NCBI GenBank assembly: GCA_964036045.1
Contig: OZ038385.1
Coordinates: forward strand, 1,116,001-1,180,000
DNA length: 64,000 bases
Reading direction: 5' to 3'
Origin: Eutreptiella sp. 'Long Island Sound 2002'
Taxonomy: Eukaryota > Euglenozoa > Euglenophyceae > Eutreptiales > Eutreptiaceae
Shown one piece after another: positions 49,597 through 60,432 of the stretch. A program made the translations under genes and the position numbers. The notes beneath the pieces are model-generated. The model had not been told where the DNA came from. It saw nothing but the letters and a program-made list of their open reading frames with translations, and ran no database searches. Within the stretch, counting starts at the first letter, position 1, and every line of letters begins with the position of its first letter.

Positions 49597-49787
49597 CCAA
49601 CCCCCCCAGACCGCAGCAATCCCTCACCTGCGGGTACCACGCCATCCACAGCGTCCTCAGCCGCGTGGGTCTTAGCCCAAAGCTAGCATACCTCCTTCCC
49701 ACCACTGACCTAGAGGTCCACCAGATACGCAAGCTCGTCTGCAAAATCCTTGCCGCGGCAGCAGAAGACGGCAAGCTTCTCCTCTAA
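49597..49787 (+). pseudogene. LINE type A copy 2: C-terminal fragment of Ulp1-like protease
   Basis: Matches 32072-32262 from CAGACCGCAGCAATCCC onward, including the Gln/Cys segment QSLTCGYHAIH. The upstream His and Asp part is absent, as in a 5'-truncated LINE insertion. The frame stops at TAA 49785-49787 (after KLLL), which I take to be the natural C-terminus of the protease. Confidence 0.7.
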
Positions 49788-51050
49788 ACCGCCCGGCCTA
49801 CAACTGGCCACGCAAGCGCGCCGCGGCGCGCGGACACATACACCGACACAACACACCCCACCACACAATCCCCGCCCATACCCCTCCCCTCTCGCTGCTC
49901 ATCCGGAGACCCACACACGCCCACCATCGCGCGCACCCCCGGGCCCCGCGACACGGGCCTCCCCCACCCGCCCAAACACCAGCACACGCCCGCCACACAC
50001 CCACCCACCGGACCCCCTCACTACCCCCCACACTCGACAACCCGCACACACCCGCCGAGAGGAGCCCCGCGCCCCGCGGCACGCCCACCCCACCCAGTGG
50101 CCCGCCCACGCCCCCCGCACACACCCCAGGAGACCCAGGCCCATCCCCCCCGGCCCCCAAATGCAGCCCGCGCGAACTGTTCCCCCCCGCGGACGCCAAC
50201 CCACACAACCTCACACATTGCAGGACCCCGGCCCAGCCAAGCCCGGAAGGAGAAGGCCACAGCCCCGTGCCTCCCTCCCCCGCCGCTGCCGACCAGATCG
50301 GCCCGCCGGGCCGCCGGGTCACGACCGGGCCCCCCCAGCCGCCCGCCCCCAACCTACAGCCCGAGGACATGCCCTCCATCCTCCCCGCCGTGGCCGCAGC
50401 AGAAGCCGCCGCCCACAAGCCCGCCCGCATCACAGCCCAACCCGCGTCCACCACCTCCTCCTCATCCTCAGCCTCATCCACCTCCTCCACCTCATCCTCC
50501 GACCCCCCCCTCCCCGCCGCCCTGATGCTCAAGGCCACGGCAAAAGCCAAAGCCGCGGCCGCACGCACCGACCCCCCGACCTCCACACAGGCGACTCAGG
50601 CACCCCGGCACCGCACTGGGAAGACCCCCGACCCGACATCGGCGCCCTCACACCTCTGGACAGAGGTCCTCCTCAACCTGGAACCGGACCCCAACCCCAA
50701 ACCCGACTTCAAACCCAAACCGGCGCCCAAGCGAGCACACACAACACCACAAACGCAACAACACAAACCCAACCGACACCGCCCTAAGCCAAACCCTGAA
50801 CCCAAGCCAGGACCCCCCACCCACCACAACCCACGCCCCCCTCCCGGCGGCAGCCACCACCACCGCACAGGCAGCCACCCAACACGACCCCGTCGTAACC
50901 CTCGTCAACATCCCCGTCACCAAGCGCCCCGTCATCCATCCCCCACAAACCACCACCACCGTCGGCCAAACCGACCCAGGGACGTGGGACCCCTCGACCA
51001 CCGTCACCGTCAAGCCCGGCCCCTGACCCGCCCCGCCTGCCCACCACATA
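49788..51050 (+). other. Proline-rich, T-poor sequence after the protease ORF
   Basis: The first ~880 bases match copy 1 (forward at 32261-32559, inverted at 32560-33173). Long frames are open (49750-50787 and 50267-51580), but they are Pro/Thr/Ser/His-rich in every frame, as expected from C-rich, T-poor DNA. The frame starting at 50267 contains an Ala/Lys-rich piece (ALMLKATAKAKAAA) that might be genuine protein. I do not call a gene here. Confidence 0.4.
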
Positions 51051-52631
51051 GTGCAGCCCCAGGGGCTGCGCACGATGCCCGACCCCCCAACCCCACAAGG
51101 GGGACCGGAATACTCACAAGGGGTCCAAGGGCCATACCCGCAACACCAACCCCACCACTACCAACGCCACCACCACCAGCGGCCCGACCATCACCACCAC
51201 CAACACCACCCCCACCACTACCACTGCCCACCATCCTACCCCAGCGGGCCACAACCCCCCGTGCACGAACAGCACCAGCGAATGGGATGGCAGCCACCGA
51301 GCGCTCCAACCGCATACCCCACCTACCCCAAGGGGCCACCCCCCCCCCGTACCACCCACCCCCTCCGTACCAGGAACCGTATCCCCCCGGCCACCACGTC
51401 CACGCCAAAGGGGCTCCCCGGGCCCAACCCCGCCAGGGACAGTCACTCGACCAATACCACCAGCCGCTGCCGCCACCACACCCCTACATGGCGGATCCAT
51501 GGACGACGGGGAACCTCTCTCCAACCCCAGTACCAGGCGGCACCACGCGAGGCCCCCAAGGACCCGCCGACGCCTCCTGACTGGCCCGACTCGAGCGATG
51601 AGACCCGGTCCCGCAAACGGCGGCGCTCTCGCTTCCCCCCCGCACGGCACACTCGCCCCCTGCGCCCACACTCCCCACACCGCCACCGCGCCTCAACCAC
51701 CCACTCGCGCCGCTCCCGCTCCCCCAGGTGCCACCACGAACCCCCGGGACCCCGCTTCCGCCGCTCCCGCTCCCCCGGGCGCCACCACGAGCGCCACCGC
51801 CGCCCCATGTCCACCTCCCGTTCCCCCCCCCGGCCGTACACAACCCCCACCCCCAGCCCCCGCCACCACCGCTCCCGCTCCATCCGGCGCCGCCAGGCAC
51901 GCCACCGCCGCCCCACGTCCACCTCCCCCTCCCCCCACAGGCTCCGCCGGGCTCCCCGTTCCCCCCGCCGCCCATACCCATCGACCACCCCCAGCCCCCG
52001 CCACCACCACTCCCGCTCCCCCAGACGCCACCAAGCGCGCTACCGCCGCCCCATGTCCACCTCCTCCTCCCGTTCCCCCCTCCGCCCGTACCCGTCCTCC
52101 GGCCCCAGCCCCCGCCACCGCCGCTCCCGCTCCCCCAGGCACCGCCACCCCCACCGGAACCACAGGTCCACGTCCTCCCCCCGCCGCTCCAGGACCCCGG
52201 GCACGGACCCCTCCCCCCCCCAGGCCCCCGCCCACCTCGCCTGGTGGTCTGCCCCAGCTTTGCAGGAGCTCTGCCGCTGGGTGAAGTGGGCCGGGGGAGC
52301 GGGAAGGCAAGATGGGGTGCACATGGTGCATACCTTCGAGGAGATGCGCACCCGCACCCCCGCCGACCCCAACAAGGCCGCCCCGGAGGCCATCATGATG
52401 CAAGCGGCATGGGAGGCCCTCCTCCGCGATGCGGTCCAGGGCCTCCGCCCCCCCTACACCCCCCAAGCCCTCCGCCAATGGCTCCAGGCCACCCACCCCC
52501 AGGCCTGGGCCATCGGCGCCCCCTCCCCACCCCGCTACCACCGCACCAGGAACGGGAAGGACAAGGGCAAGGGGAGGGCAAGGGACACCAAGGGGCACTC
52601 AGGCAAGAGGGCACGGAGGGGCCCGAAGTGA
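51051..52631 (+). CDS. Arg/Ser-rich protein (526 aa), possible retroelement ORF1
   Basis: His/Pro-rich N-terminal third; then, from about residue 175, an RS-like domain of repeated SRSPR/RHHRSRS units (about 220-390) encoded by a roughly 130-bp degenerate tandem repeat; then a compact segment with normal hydrophobic content (about 395-495, LQELCRWVKWAGGAGRQDGV and following); then a Lys/Arg/Gly basic tail. RS domains bind RNA and splicing factors and target nuclear speckles. Position after a LINE fragment suggests an ORF1/Gag-like RNA-binding protein, possibly of the next tandem element, but no RRM or zinc finger is visible. The start is uncertain: 51051 is a non-ATG codon, and the first ATG in the frame is at 51075. 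High-GC composition keeps other frames open too, so confidence is moderate. Confidence 0.45.
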   Translation: MQPQGLRTMPDPPTPQGGPEYSQGVQGPYPQHQPHHYQRHHHQRPDHHHHQHHPHHYHCPPSYPSGPQPPVHEQHQRMGWQPPSAPTAYPTYPKGPPPPRTTHPLRTRNRIPPATTSTPKGLPGPNPARDSHSTNTTSRCRHHTPTWRIHGRRGTSLQPQYQAAPREAPKDPPTPPDWPDSSDETRSRKRRRSRFPPARHTRPLRPHSPHRHRASTTHSRRSRSPRCHHEPPGPRFRRSRSPGRHHERHRRPMSTSRSPPRPYTTPTPSPRHHRSRSIRRRQARHRRPTSTSPSPHRLRRAPRSPRRPYPSTTPSPRHHHSRSPRRHQARYRRPMSTSSSRSPLRPYPSSGPSPRHRRSRSPRHRHPHRNHRSTSSPRRSRTPGTDPSPPQAPAHLAWWSAPALQELCRWVKWAGGAGRQDGVHMVHTFEEMRTRTPADPNKAAPEAIMMQAAWEALLRDAVQGLRPPYTPQALRQWLQATHPQAWAIGAPSPPRYHRTRNGKDKGKGRARDTKGHSGKRARRGPK

Positions 52632-54590
52632 GGGCAGACACCCATAGGGACAGGGCGCCAGAAGAGACACCACATGGGGGCAGGAAACCACCCAAGAACC
52701 AAGAAGGGACAGGAGCGGGGACCGAGGCACGGAGGAAAAGGTCACCACGGCAAACGCCACAACCCACATCCAGGAAGGGCATACCACGACGGGGGGACCA
52801 GTGCCGCCCCACCCCCACCGAACGCCGCACGACTCCCGGGGGCGCACCCCCCAACACGCACCGCCGAAGCAAGCATCCGACGCCGTACGGATCACACCAG
52901 CGCACACCCACTAGCCACCGGAAACCACACGGGGGATGGAGGGCACACCTACACGAGGAGAACGGGCCACACCCACAGAGGAAGCCGCAGGGAACGCCGC
53001 GGCACGGCGCACCACCCCGACCTCACCGCCAGGCGACGACCCCGGCCGCCACAAGGGCCACCTCACAGGCACCGGAAGAGGACGAAGGCACCGCCACAGC
53101 GACCAGGGCTAGGGACCGGGACCCCCAGAGGACACGGGACCAAGGCACAGGCCCCCAGGGAGGGCAACCCCACGGACGCCTACCCGACCCACCAGCCCGA
53201 GCGGCACGCCCAGGCCCCCACAGCACGGACCCAGCGAGACACCCACACCTAACCGCACCCCCCAGCCACCAGCCAGCCACACTCCGGCCCGCACTCCGCA
53301 CCACGACACAGGCCAGGCTGACCTCCATTGACCCACCACGGCACAACGCAAGACCACGGCACACCGCACTACAGCGCGCCACAGTGCAACGCGCCACAGC
53401 ACGACGTGACGCGACGCGGCACAGAGCGGCACAACACGGCACGACTGACCCTAACCTGAAGGACTAACTGAAGCAAGCCACCGCACACCCCGGAAGGCGC
53501 CGCACCAGCACGCCACACACCGGCACCGCAGGCCACACACGGGGCCACCGCGCGCCCGGCAACAACGGTGGCGGACCACCCAGAAGGTTAAAACCGGCAC
53601 CGCAGAGGAGAAAGGGCACAAACAACCCCAGCCCCCTAACCCAGAGCCACACGCAGCCGCCTGGCGCAGCCGCCAAGTCGGCAGAGCCAGGACCTAACCC
53701 GGCAGGAAGGGGCGCCGAGCCCAACGTGTACATAGCCCACCCGACCCTTGGGCCCGGAACACGGCCAAACAGAACGCAACCGCCAACAGCAGCCCGGAAG
53801 ACGACACTGAATGCGGGCCAGTGCGTGCGCCAGCCCAGGGAAGGCAGAGGGAGGAACAGGCAGCCCCCCCCCCCCCGCAAAAAAAAACAGGGGGGAGGGG
53901 GGGGGGGCGCGAAAACAGCCCACAGCCATAAAACCGCCCGCCAACACCACAAGAGGCGGCCAAACCCCCCACCCAGAAGGCACCGAAGACAGGACCCCCA
54001 AAGAGGCACAGGGGGACCACCCAGCCAAAACCGGCAACACCAAGCCAGGAACAACGGCCCACCGGGAAAAGGGACACCGAAACATGCAGACACACACCAC
54101 GAGAAAAAAAAAAAAACAGCCAGCAGCCCAGCCCGAAAGAAAGGGGATTGGGGGACAGGGGCCACAAGGCCCGGGACAGGGACACCCAGCAACCAACACC
54201 ACAAAGCCAAACCAAAAAAAAAAAGCGCAAAACACACACCCTGACAACCCAGCCAAGAAGGGTCGGGCACAGCCGAGACCCGGGCCCAGCACGCACGCCC
54301 ACACCGCAAACCGGAACCGGAAACGGCGGGGGGCAAGCAGAGCGCGCACGCAACCACACACGTTCCATAAGCAGGCCGAAACCTAAGCCCAACCACGAAC
54401 ACCACAAACAGCCGGCAAAAGAGGGACAGCACGACAAACCGTGCCCAAACACCCCCCCCCAAGATCCCAGCCAGGACTGGCGGGGTTAAAAAAACCCACA
54501 CCCAACCGCAACCCGGACCCAAACTCAAACGCCGCACAACAGTAGAAAACCCAGTGCCCACAGCCCGGGCACTGAGGCAGCCCGTGCCAT
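52632..54590 (+). other. Low-complexity, T-depleted region
   Basis: A/C/G-rich with very few T on the plus strand, including poly-A (54101-54114, 54211-54221) and a C-run followed by an A-run (53867-53887). A 391-codon minus-strand ORF (53464-54639) arises from this skew and lacks normal protein composition. No feature can be assigned. Confidence 0.4.
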
Positions 54591-55026
54591 GCAGGTGACC
54601 CGGCCAAACGAGATCCGGAGACCGGGGGTAAGGCTGCATCCTAAGGCCTGCGCTGCTTTGGGACTCGAGGCGGAACGTGCGACACCCAAGCGCCTCAGAA
54701 CCCTAGTACCAAGAACGTGCATGCATGCCTTGGGAACGGGATACGCAAGGAAGTCCGGTGAACCTCTAGGGTTCCGCCCAAAGGAGGGGACGTGCGCAAG
54801 CACGGGGGCAGACCCTCCTGGCAAGACAAGCACGTCACGCTGGCGGCGATCAGCCCTCCCGGTGTTGCCCGGGGCCGCTTTGTTGGGGGCCAACAGTCGG
54901 GTCTAGCAGGATGTAAGCCGCCTCCCCTCTTCACGCGCGGTGCCTCTTCCTGTTCGTCACAGGGACGACACCAGGGGGAACCATCGGGCGCCTCTCCACG
55001 ACCCAGTGCACCTACCTACCTACCTA
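54591..55026. other. Unassigned spacer
   Basis: Mixed composition, no ORF of note, ending in CCTACCTACCTACCTAC (55011-55027), a short simple repeat that abuts copy B of the tRNA-like repeat. Confidence 0.3.
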
Positions 55027-55745
55027 CTTTGGTATAGCACAACGGTATCATCAGTGGCCCTGACGCCGGATGGCGGGGGATCGATGCCCGGAGCGTGCCT
55101 TGTGGCGGCTCGCAACGGGTAGTTCTGATGTTGTGGTAGTAAAAACTTGGATTCCATCTAGGAGGATTATTTGCTATAGGGAGGAGCATACCAGAAAGTG
55201 CACGGGGGCCCAGCCCCGCAGTGCGCTGCGTCACTGCGGCTCGTGGAGGCGACGGTGCAGGCCGCCCGATGAGCGCGTTGATGTTGGTGTAGCGGGCCTC
55301 TGTGGCGGGGGGGGAGAACCGAGTGCCCCTCCAGAGATAGCCAGATACCGACAGCTGGTGGTTTGGGTGGGGTTTCCCACCACAACTGCAGCATAGCATA
55401 CTGGAAGTGCACGGGGGTCTCGTCACGCGAGGCGTAGGTTCGATGCCCACCGTGGAGGCGACGGAGGAGGCGGCCCGTTCATCGTTGGGCTGGCCATTTT
55501 GCTGCCAGGCCACACTTGACGTATACACCAGCATACACAGAGACCGCACATGCAGGCGCCCAGGCGCTGCCCGCACCCCTCCCCTGTATGGCTGTATGTT
55601 GACCTCCGCAAAAGCCAGTACCCCCTGGGGTTTTTCAATCCTAAGGACCTAAATATCCCAGGGCCGGTGGCAGTGGCCCGCACGGATGACCCCTGACCGC
55701 CCCACCCCCCATGACCTGGCACACCCGAACTGCGGGTATGTGGCC
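55027..55745 (+). repeat. 719-bp tRNA-like repeat, copy B
   Basis: Same 719-bp extent as 28782-29500. It carries both tRNA-like modules, including the perfect B box GGTTCGATGCC near 55436 and the YVDLRKSQYPLGFF-like LINE-derived segment before its end. Here it is followed by unrelated sequence, not LINE coding DNA, which fixes the right boundary of the unit at GGGTATGTGGCC. No target duplication is evident. Confidence 0.6.
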
Positions 55746-56488
55746 GAGAGGGGCCAGCTCACACAAGCATACCAGTGACAACAGGGCGCCAAAGTGGCAC
55801 ACAATCAACGCTACGCCCCGAACTCAGTCCGACGGCGACAATGCCCTGAACCCAGTAGATGCAGCCCGACTCCTGCCCCATTCAGGGAGGAGGGAAAGGG
55901 AAGAACTGCAAGACACTGTCCGCGTGACACGAACATTCATGGAACTGAGTTGGCAATGAAGGCCGTGAGGCAGGCGCGGCTGGAGCTGAGTGGCGGGTCC
56001 ACACCTGACCAATTGAAGCCCCCCCCTTGTCCAAGGCTCCCACCTCTCCCACCCAACGGCAATTTTTTGTAATTGCTGAGTGGGGGCCCACAAGCATGAG
56101 AATGGAGGCCCCCCTCCCGCTGCATCCGACGAGCATTTCCGTTCTTACGGTATTTCTCGAGGACGTAATGCATTATGTAAGGGGCTTCAGCACCGAGGTT
56201 TTAGGGAATGCCATGCACGCACTGCGAAGTTTTGGATGTTGACAAATACTGGAACCCTAGTTTTGGCCTTTTTTCACAAGTTTTTGGTTCCGTACCAGGT
56301 TTTTTTTTTTTTAGCTTCTTAAGCATTTAGATGTGGCATATGTTAATTGTCAAGGTGCACCCCTCAAGATAAGAGATGGAAAGCATTGAATGAAATCATG
56401 TTTGAAAGTTTTGAGGATGCTCGCTAAGATCGGCCCCCAAAACACAAAGGGCAAGGTACAATTTCACATTGATGAACCTATGCATGTG
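55746..56488. other. Non-coding, nothing recognised
   Basis: No ORF with protein-like content, repeat or RNA gene recognised; there is a T-run at 56300-56312. Confidence 0.3.
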
Positions 56489-56490
56489 TA

Positions 56491-56928
56491 CCCCCCCCCC
56501 CCAATGTATAAGCTACGCCCTTGTCCAAGCTACAGTAGGTGGCAACCTGTCGCTGAACTTTCCGCTGTTTATGGTCAAGCTACAGCAGGCGTGGGGACCG
56601 TATTAATTTTGTACCGAATTTTAATTCCGGACCAAACATAGTGCAACATCGGTTTGGTGACAAAGTTGCGAGTCACATAGATTCACGAGCACATTTGTTG
56701 TGAGTGTTTGCCCACTTGAACCCACATAGCTGTGATTTTTGGTATCGTTGTGCATTCTATTCCCCTTGCTTGTGCCAGCTCACCATGGAATCCTCTCTTT
56801 TTGAACCTGGGCGCCCGGTGTGGGTAGTTGTATGTGTCGCGCGCAAGTTACACCCATTTCCAAGCTACAGTAGGCGTAGGGACCATATTAATTTGAGACT
56901 TTGGCGTAGCTTATACAAGGGGGGGGGG
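56491..56928. mobile_element. MITE-like element with terminal inverted repeats and TA flanks
   Basis: Starts with 12 C then AATGTATAAGCTACGCC and ends with GGCGTAGCTTATACAA then 10 G; the ends are inverted repeats of about 26 bp with two mismatches. TA lies on each side (56489-56490 and 56929-56930), fitting a TA-targeting (Tc1/mariner-type) non-autonomous element of 438 bp. Internally, AAGCTACAGCAGGCGTGGGG (56577) is directly repeated in diverged form at 56863. It encodes no transposase, so movement would depend on an element elsewhere. Confidence 0.6.
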
Positions 56929-56930
56929 TA

Positions 56931-59900
56931 GATGTGTAGTTCTGCATCTGGATGTTGGGCGCCCTTGAAGGCATTTTCATTGTTCTCATGTGGGCTTTGC
57001 TGCTTCGCCGTACTACTAGACAGGTGACAGGTATTCTTGGGTGAGTATCCCAGCCTCTGCGTCCGCAGTATGCACGCAGTGCAAGAATTTCGCCTTAGGG
57101 AAAACGACTTGGTAAACGGGGGGCCGTATGCAGCAACTATGGGTAAATTTGTAATCGGGAAGTGAGGGGTTATAGTGAATAATTATGGGTAAATTTGTAA
57201 AGCAGGATGTGAGGGAATTGTGTTTTTCAACTACAGGACCTCTATTGCCATAATGGTCGATTCTCGGTTTGCATTTGGAGAGGTGCCATACAAGCGGTGT
57301 CTGTCACAAAGGTCCATAGCAAGACGAAACTGCCATGTATGACTGTGCCAAGAACAACACGGGCCCCAAGGTTGCGCTGCATGTTGAGCTTTTCTGCGGG
57401 ACCACAGCAAGGATTTTTTAGATTTAAAAGTGCTAATTCGAGGCCAGCAATGTCACATTTTGATGAAAAAAGGGTACTTTTCACTTTTTTGTTGTTCTCC
57501 CCTATTTTTTGTCCTCACCATGTGCCGCCCTGGCATCCTCCTTAAGATTATTCATATCTTCTTTAATCACTGTCTCAAGGCGATACACGGCTCCAATCTC
57601 TTCTGCATGCCAATAAAAACAATGCACCACAGTCGCCCATGGCGCCTTTGGAGCGCTTGTGGCGTGGCTGTGGCTTGGATAGGGTTCGAGGGCATGCTGG
57701 GTTTTGTGCCCCTATATCTGCGCAATACCAGGCGATGATGGTCAGTCAATGAGGGTGGCTCGGGCGGATATGCCCACCCTGTTTGCTCCACCTATCCCGT
57801 TATTTTACGCGCTCAGCACATGTGGTATTTCCTGCTTTTTCAATTCGGGTTTTGGACTCCTTCAGTCTCTTTGAGGTTGCAAGCACCATCCGAACGCGAT
57901 GGTGTTCTCAGCGGCTCTTTAGGAACATTTGTAGAGATAGAATGAGCAAGGATGAAGCCTAATCCCACACAAGCGATCTTTGACTACTACCCATCCGTCA
58001 AAAGATGGTGCAAAAGATTTTTGAAGGGGCATACCTCGTCACAATCCAAAGGAGCATCCCATACGCATCTTTCCAAAAATTGGCGTCTCTTCTGAAACTG
58101 TTGAATTCCAGAATTCATACCGTGAGGCTGTGGCACGTTTGCACGTTCCCTAATGAAACTGCATTTAGCCGGCAAAATGGGCAGAAAAACATGTAAGTTA
58201 CGCATATTAAGGTAGGTACAAATACGTAAAAAAAAACAGACATGTCGAAATTCTATCTACAAACTTTGACGACAATGTCAATGTAAGAATGTAACTTTTG
58301 GTATTTTGTTTGTCATAATTAGTGCCCGCTTTTCACCTGTGCATACACTTCGTTGATTGGCATACTCACGCATGGTGCATTAAAGTGAATCCTCGTCGGC
58401 TAGCAACACACGGAGAAACAAGATCAGCTTGATCAGGGTTGAAGATGACAGGTTGATTAGGTGAAACAAAGTAGCGGCCAGGTACATGGAGTGAGGCGCA
58501 GACTGTCTTTACGCTCTTGTCCTCAGGAGGGCCTGCCAAGTGTTTCTGATTGCCTGGTATAACAAACAGAGATGCACGTGGAACATGGCACACTTACAGT
58601 TGTTCTTTCTTCGTTTTCCTTTGCCTCGTGCTTGTGCTCTCGGTCATATTTGTTCTCTCTACTTGCAGCATTGAGCACACACACCGTGGCACGATGCATG
58701 GTTGGTAAGGTAAGCCCAAGGTAGCCAAACCCTGCTCCAACTTTACCTGTCAGGCCCCTCCAAAGATGGCATTGTGCCTAGCTTAAAGTGATTTGTGTGC
58801 TTCACATTTCCTTGCTGATAGATGCACAATGGGCGCAGTGCAGAGAGGTGCACTTATATGCGCGCGGTAAACCGCCTCCTTTCACTACATCAGAAGATTG
58901 GATGATGGAGTGAAAGGCTTTCATGTGCATCTTGCGCTGCAAGTTGCGGGTGTCCTTTGTTTGGAGTGCGGCCGCGCCTTCGGTAGGTGGTCTCCTTGGG
59001 CCCCTCTTCATGAAGGCTGGAAGCCTTACACTCAGGTGTAAGCTTTGGATCTGTGTGCTGCACCTTGCCTTGCCCTGGATGGAGGCTCAGGTTTCGTTCG
59101 GTCCAGTGAAGTTCACTCAGCGTGGGGTGCACGATACTCGCACCATACAGGTGGGCAAAGGGAAGGAGGATAAAGTGGTAGTTTCTGTGGTGCAAAAGTC
59201 CTCTACCAAAAATGCAGGCGCTGATCATAGCTATGCTGCAGCAACGCGCTGGACTTCTTGACACAAATCCCTGCAAAACATTTTGACAAGCGTGGCACGC
59301 ACGGTTAGCACACTCTCACCCCGAAGCCCTGCTAAGGAAACACGTCGAGAAAGATGTCCTTGATTAGTGCCCTAGATATTTAGGTGAAATCTTGCAAGTT
59401 TTGAAGTTCAAAACCAAAACCAAAGCAGCAAGTAGAGCAAGAACAGGATGTGGATCGATTGCCGGGAGTCCCCACCCGGATAGCTGGGAGCCACAGAGTA
59501 AAAGAGGATGCGGATCGAATCAATGAATAGTTTGAAATCCAGTGTAACACAGAAGGGCTGCAGATAGACAAAGCAGGTATAAATACAAAACTTCAATCAC
59601 AAAAGGATAAAACAAATGATTTTCATATGAAAACTGGCATGACTCTTGCTTCCAATTAGCCTCAAGCACTTCATGTGCACTCTTTTGGATGAAACGGAGT
59701 TGGTTACGAATATGGGGCAAAGGACTTAGGCCAGACACAGATTATGACTTGGCCAAGCAACTAAATTCAGAAACAGTTAAAAAGTAGGACCACAATGAGT
59801 GGTAGAAACAATTGAGTATAGGGGTCTTGGGGTGGGAGACCACTAGGCTTCACCTCCAAGGCCTAAGGCATGAAATCCCTATTTTTGTTCCGTATATCCT

Positions 59901-60335
59901 CCATGAAAGAAGGTACCTCCGTTCAGTTGAGTGGTAGGGGTGAACTTCATGGGGGCCTAGGGTTATAACCCTAGCTACTTTGAGAAAGTGTACTTAAAGC
60001 TTCAAAAGAGGGATAAAAATACTTAAGTAAGCCTTGGCATCAACAAAAGGGTTTTAAGGGGGGCTTGGTTTGGATCAAGCCCTCCAAGAAAGACATGGCA
60101 GTAACTTTTTCTTACTCCCCCCTGGAGTACTAGTTGATCAAGCTAGTAGGACCAAGGAAAAGGCTCAAATATTCCCAAAATTACCTCAGAAAATGCATCC
60201 AACCTACCAAAAGCATTCTCATCAGTTCCTAGAAGCCTATTACACTGTAGGTACCCTTGAAAAACAGTGTAATGTACCGTGAATGATGTCCCTTAGATGC
60301 AGCATTCCTCGAAAGTTGCCAGCGTGCGGCGAAAA
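56931..60335. other. Non-coding region, no gene assigned
   Basis: Only short ORFs without protein-like composition. There are splice-like strings (CTCTCTACTTGCAG at 58658-58671, AAGGTAAGC at 58708-58716), so parts could belong to an intron-rich host transcript, but I cannot build an exon model. GGGTAAATTTGTAA occurs twice (57142 and 57188). Confidence 0.3.
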
Positions 60336-60432
60336 CCTTTGGTGACAATTCGGGGGTAGTGGGGTTTGAACCCAGGACTCCCTCCCTAGAGCACACATGC
60401 CTGCCCACTAGGGTACAGTCGAACGCTCCAAT
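60336..60432 (-). other. tRNA-like sequence (tRNA pseudogene or SINE head)
   Basis: On the minus strand the order is an A-box-like TACCCTAGTGGGCA, then a loop region, then GGGTTCAAACCCC (a good B box and T-arm), and the end reads ...TTGTCACCA. The antisense frame gives GSNPTTP, typical of tRNA-derived DNA. The acceptor stem does not pair well, so I call it tRNA-like and not a functional tRNA. Confidence 0.4.

Noticed and set aside
50267-51580. 437-codon Pro-rich ORF as a gene
   Set aside because: All frames of this C-rich DNA are open and Pro/His/Thr-rich; only a small Ala/Lys segment looks protein-like.
53464-54639. 391-codon minus-strand ORF rich in Phe, Trp, Cys and Gly
   Set aside because: Composition is explained by T-depleted plus-strand DNA; no domain or repeat conservation.
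55016-55576. Conserved ~185-codon minus-strand ORF in both tRNA-like repeat copies
   Set aside because: Contains VGIEPTP and similar strings produced by reading tRNA-like DNA backwards; conservation follows from recent duplication.
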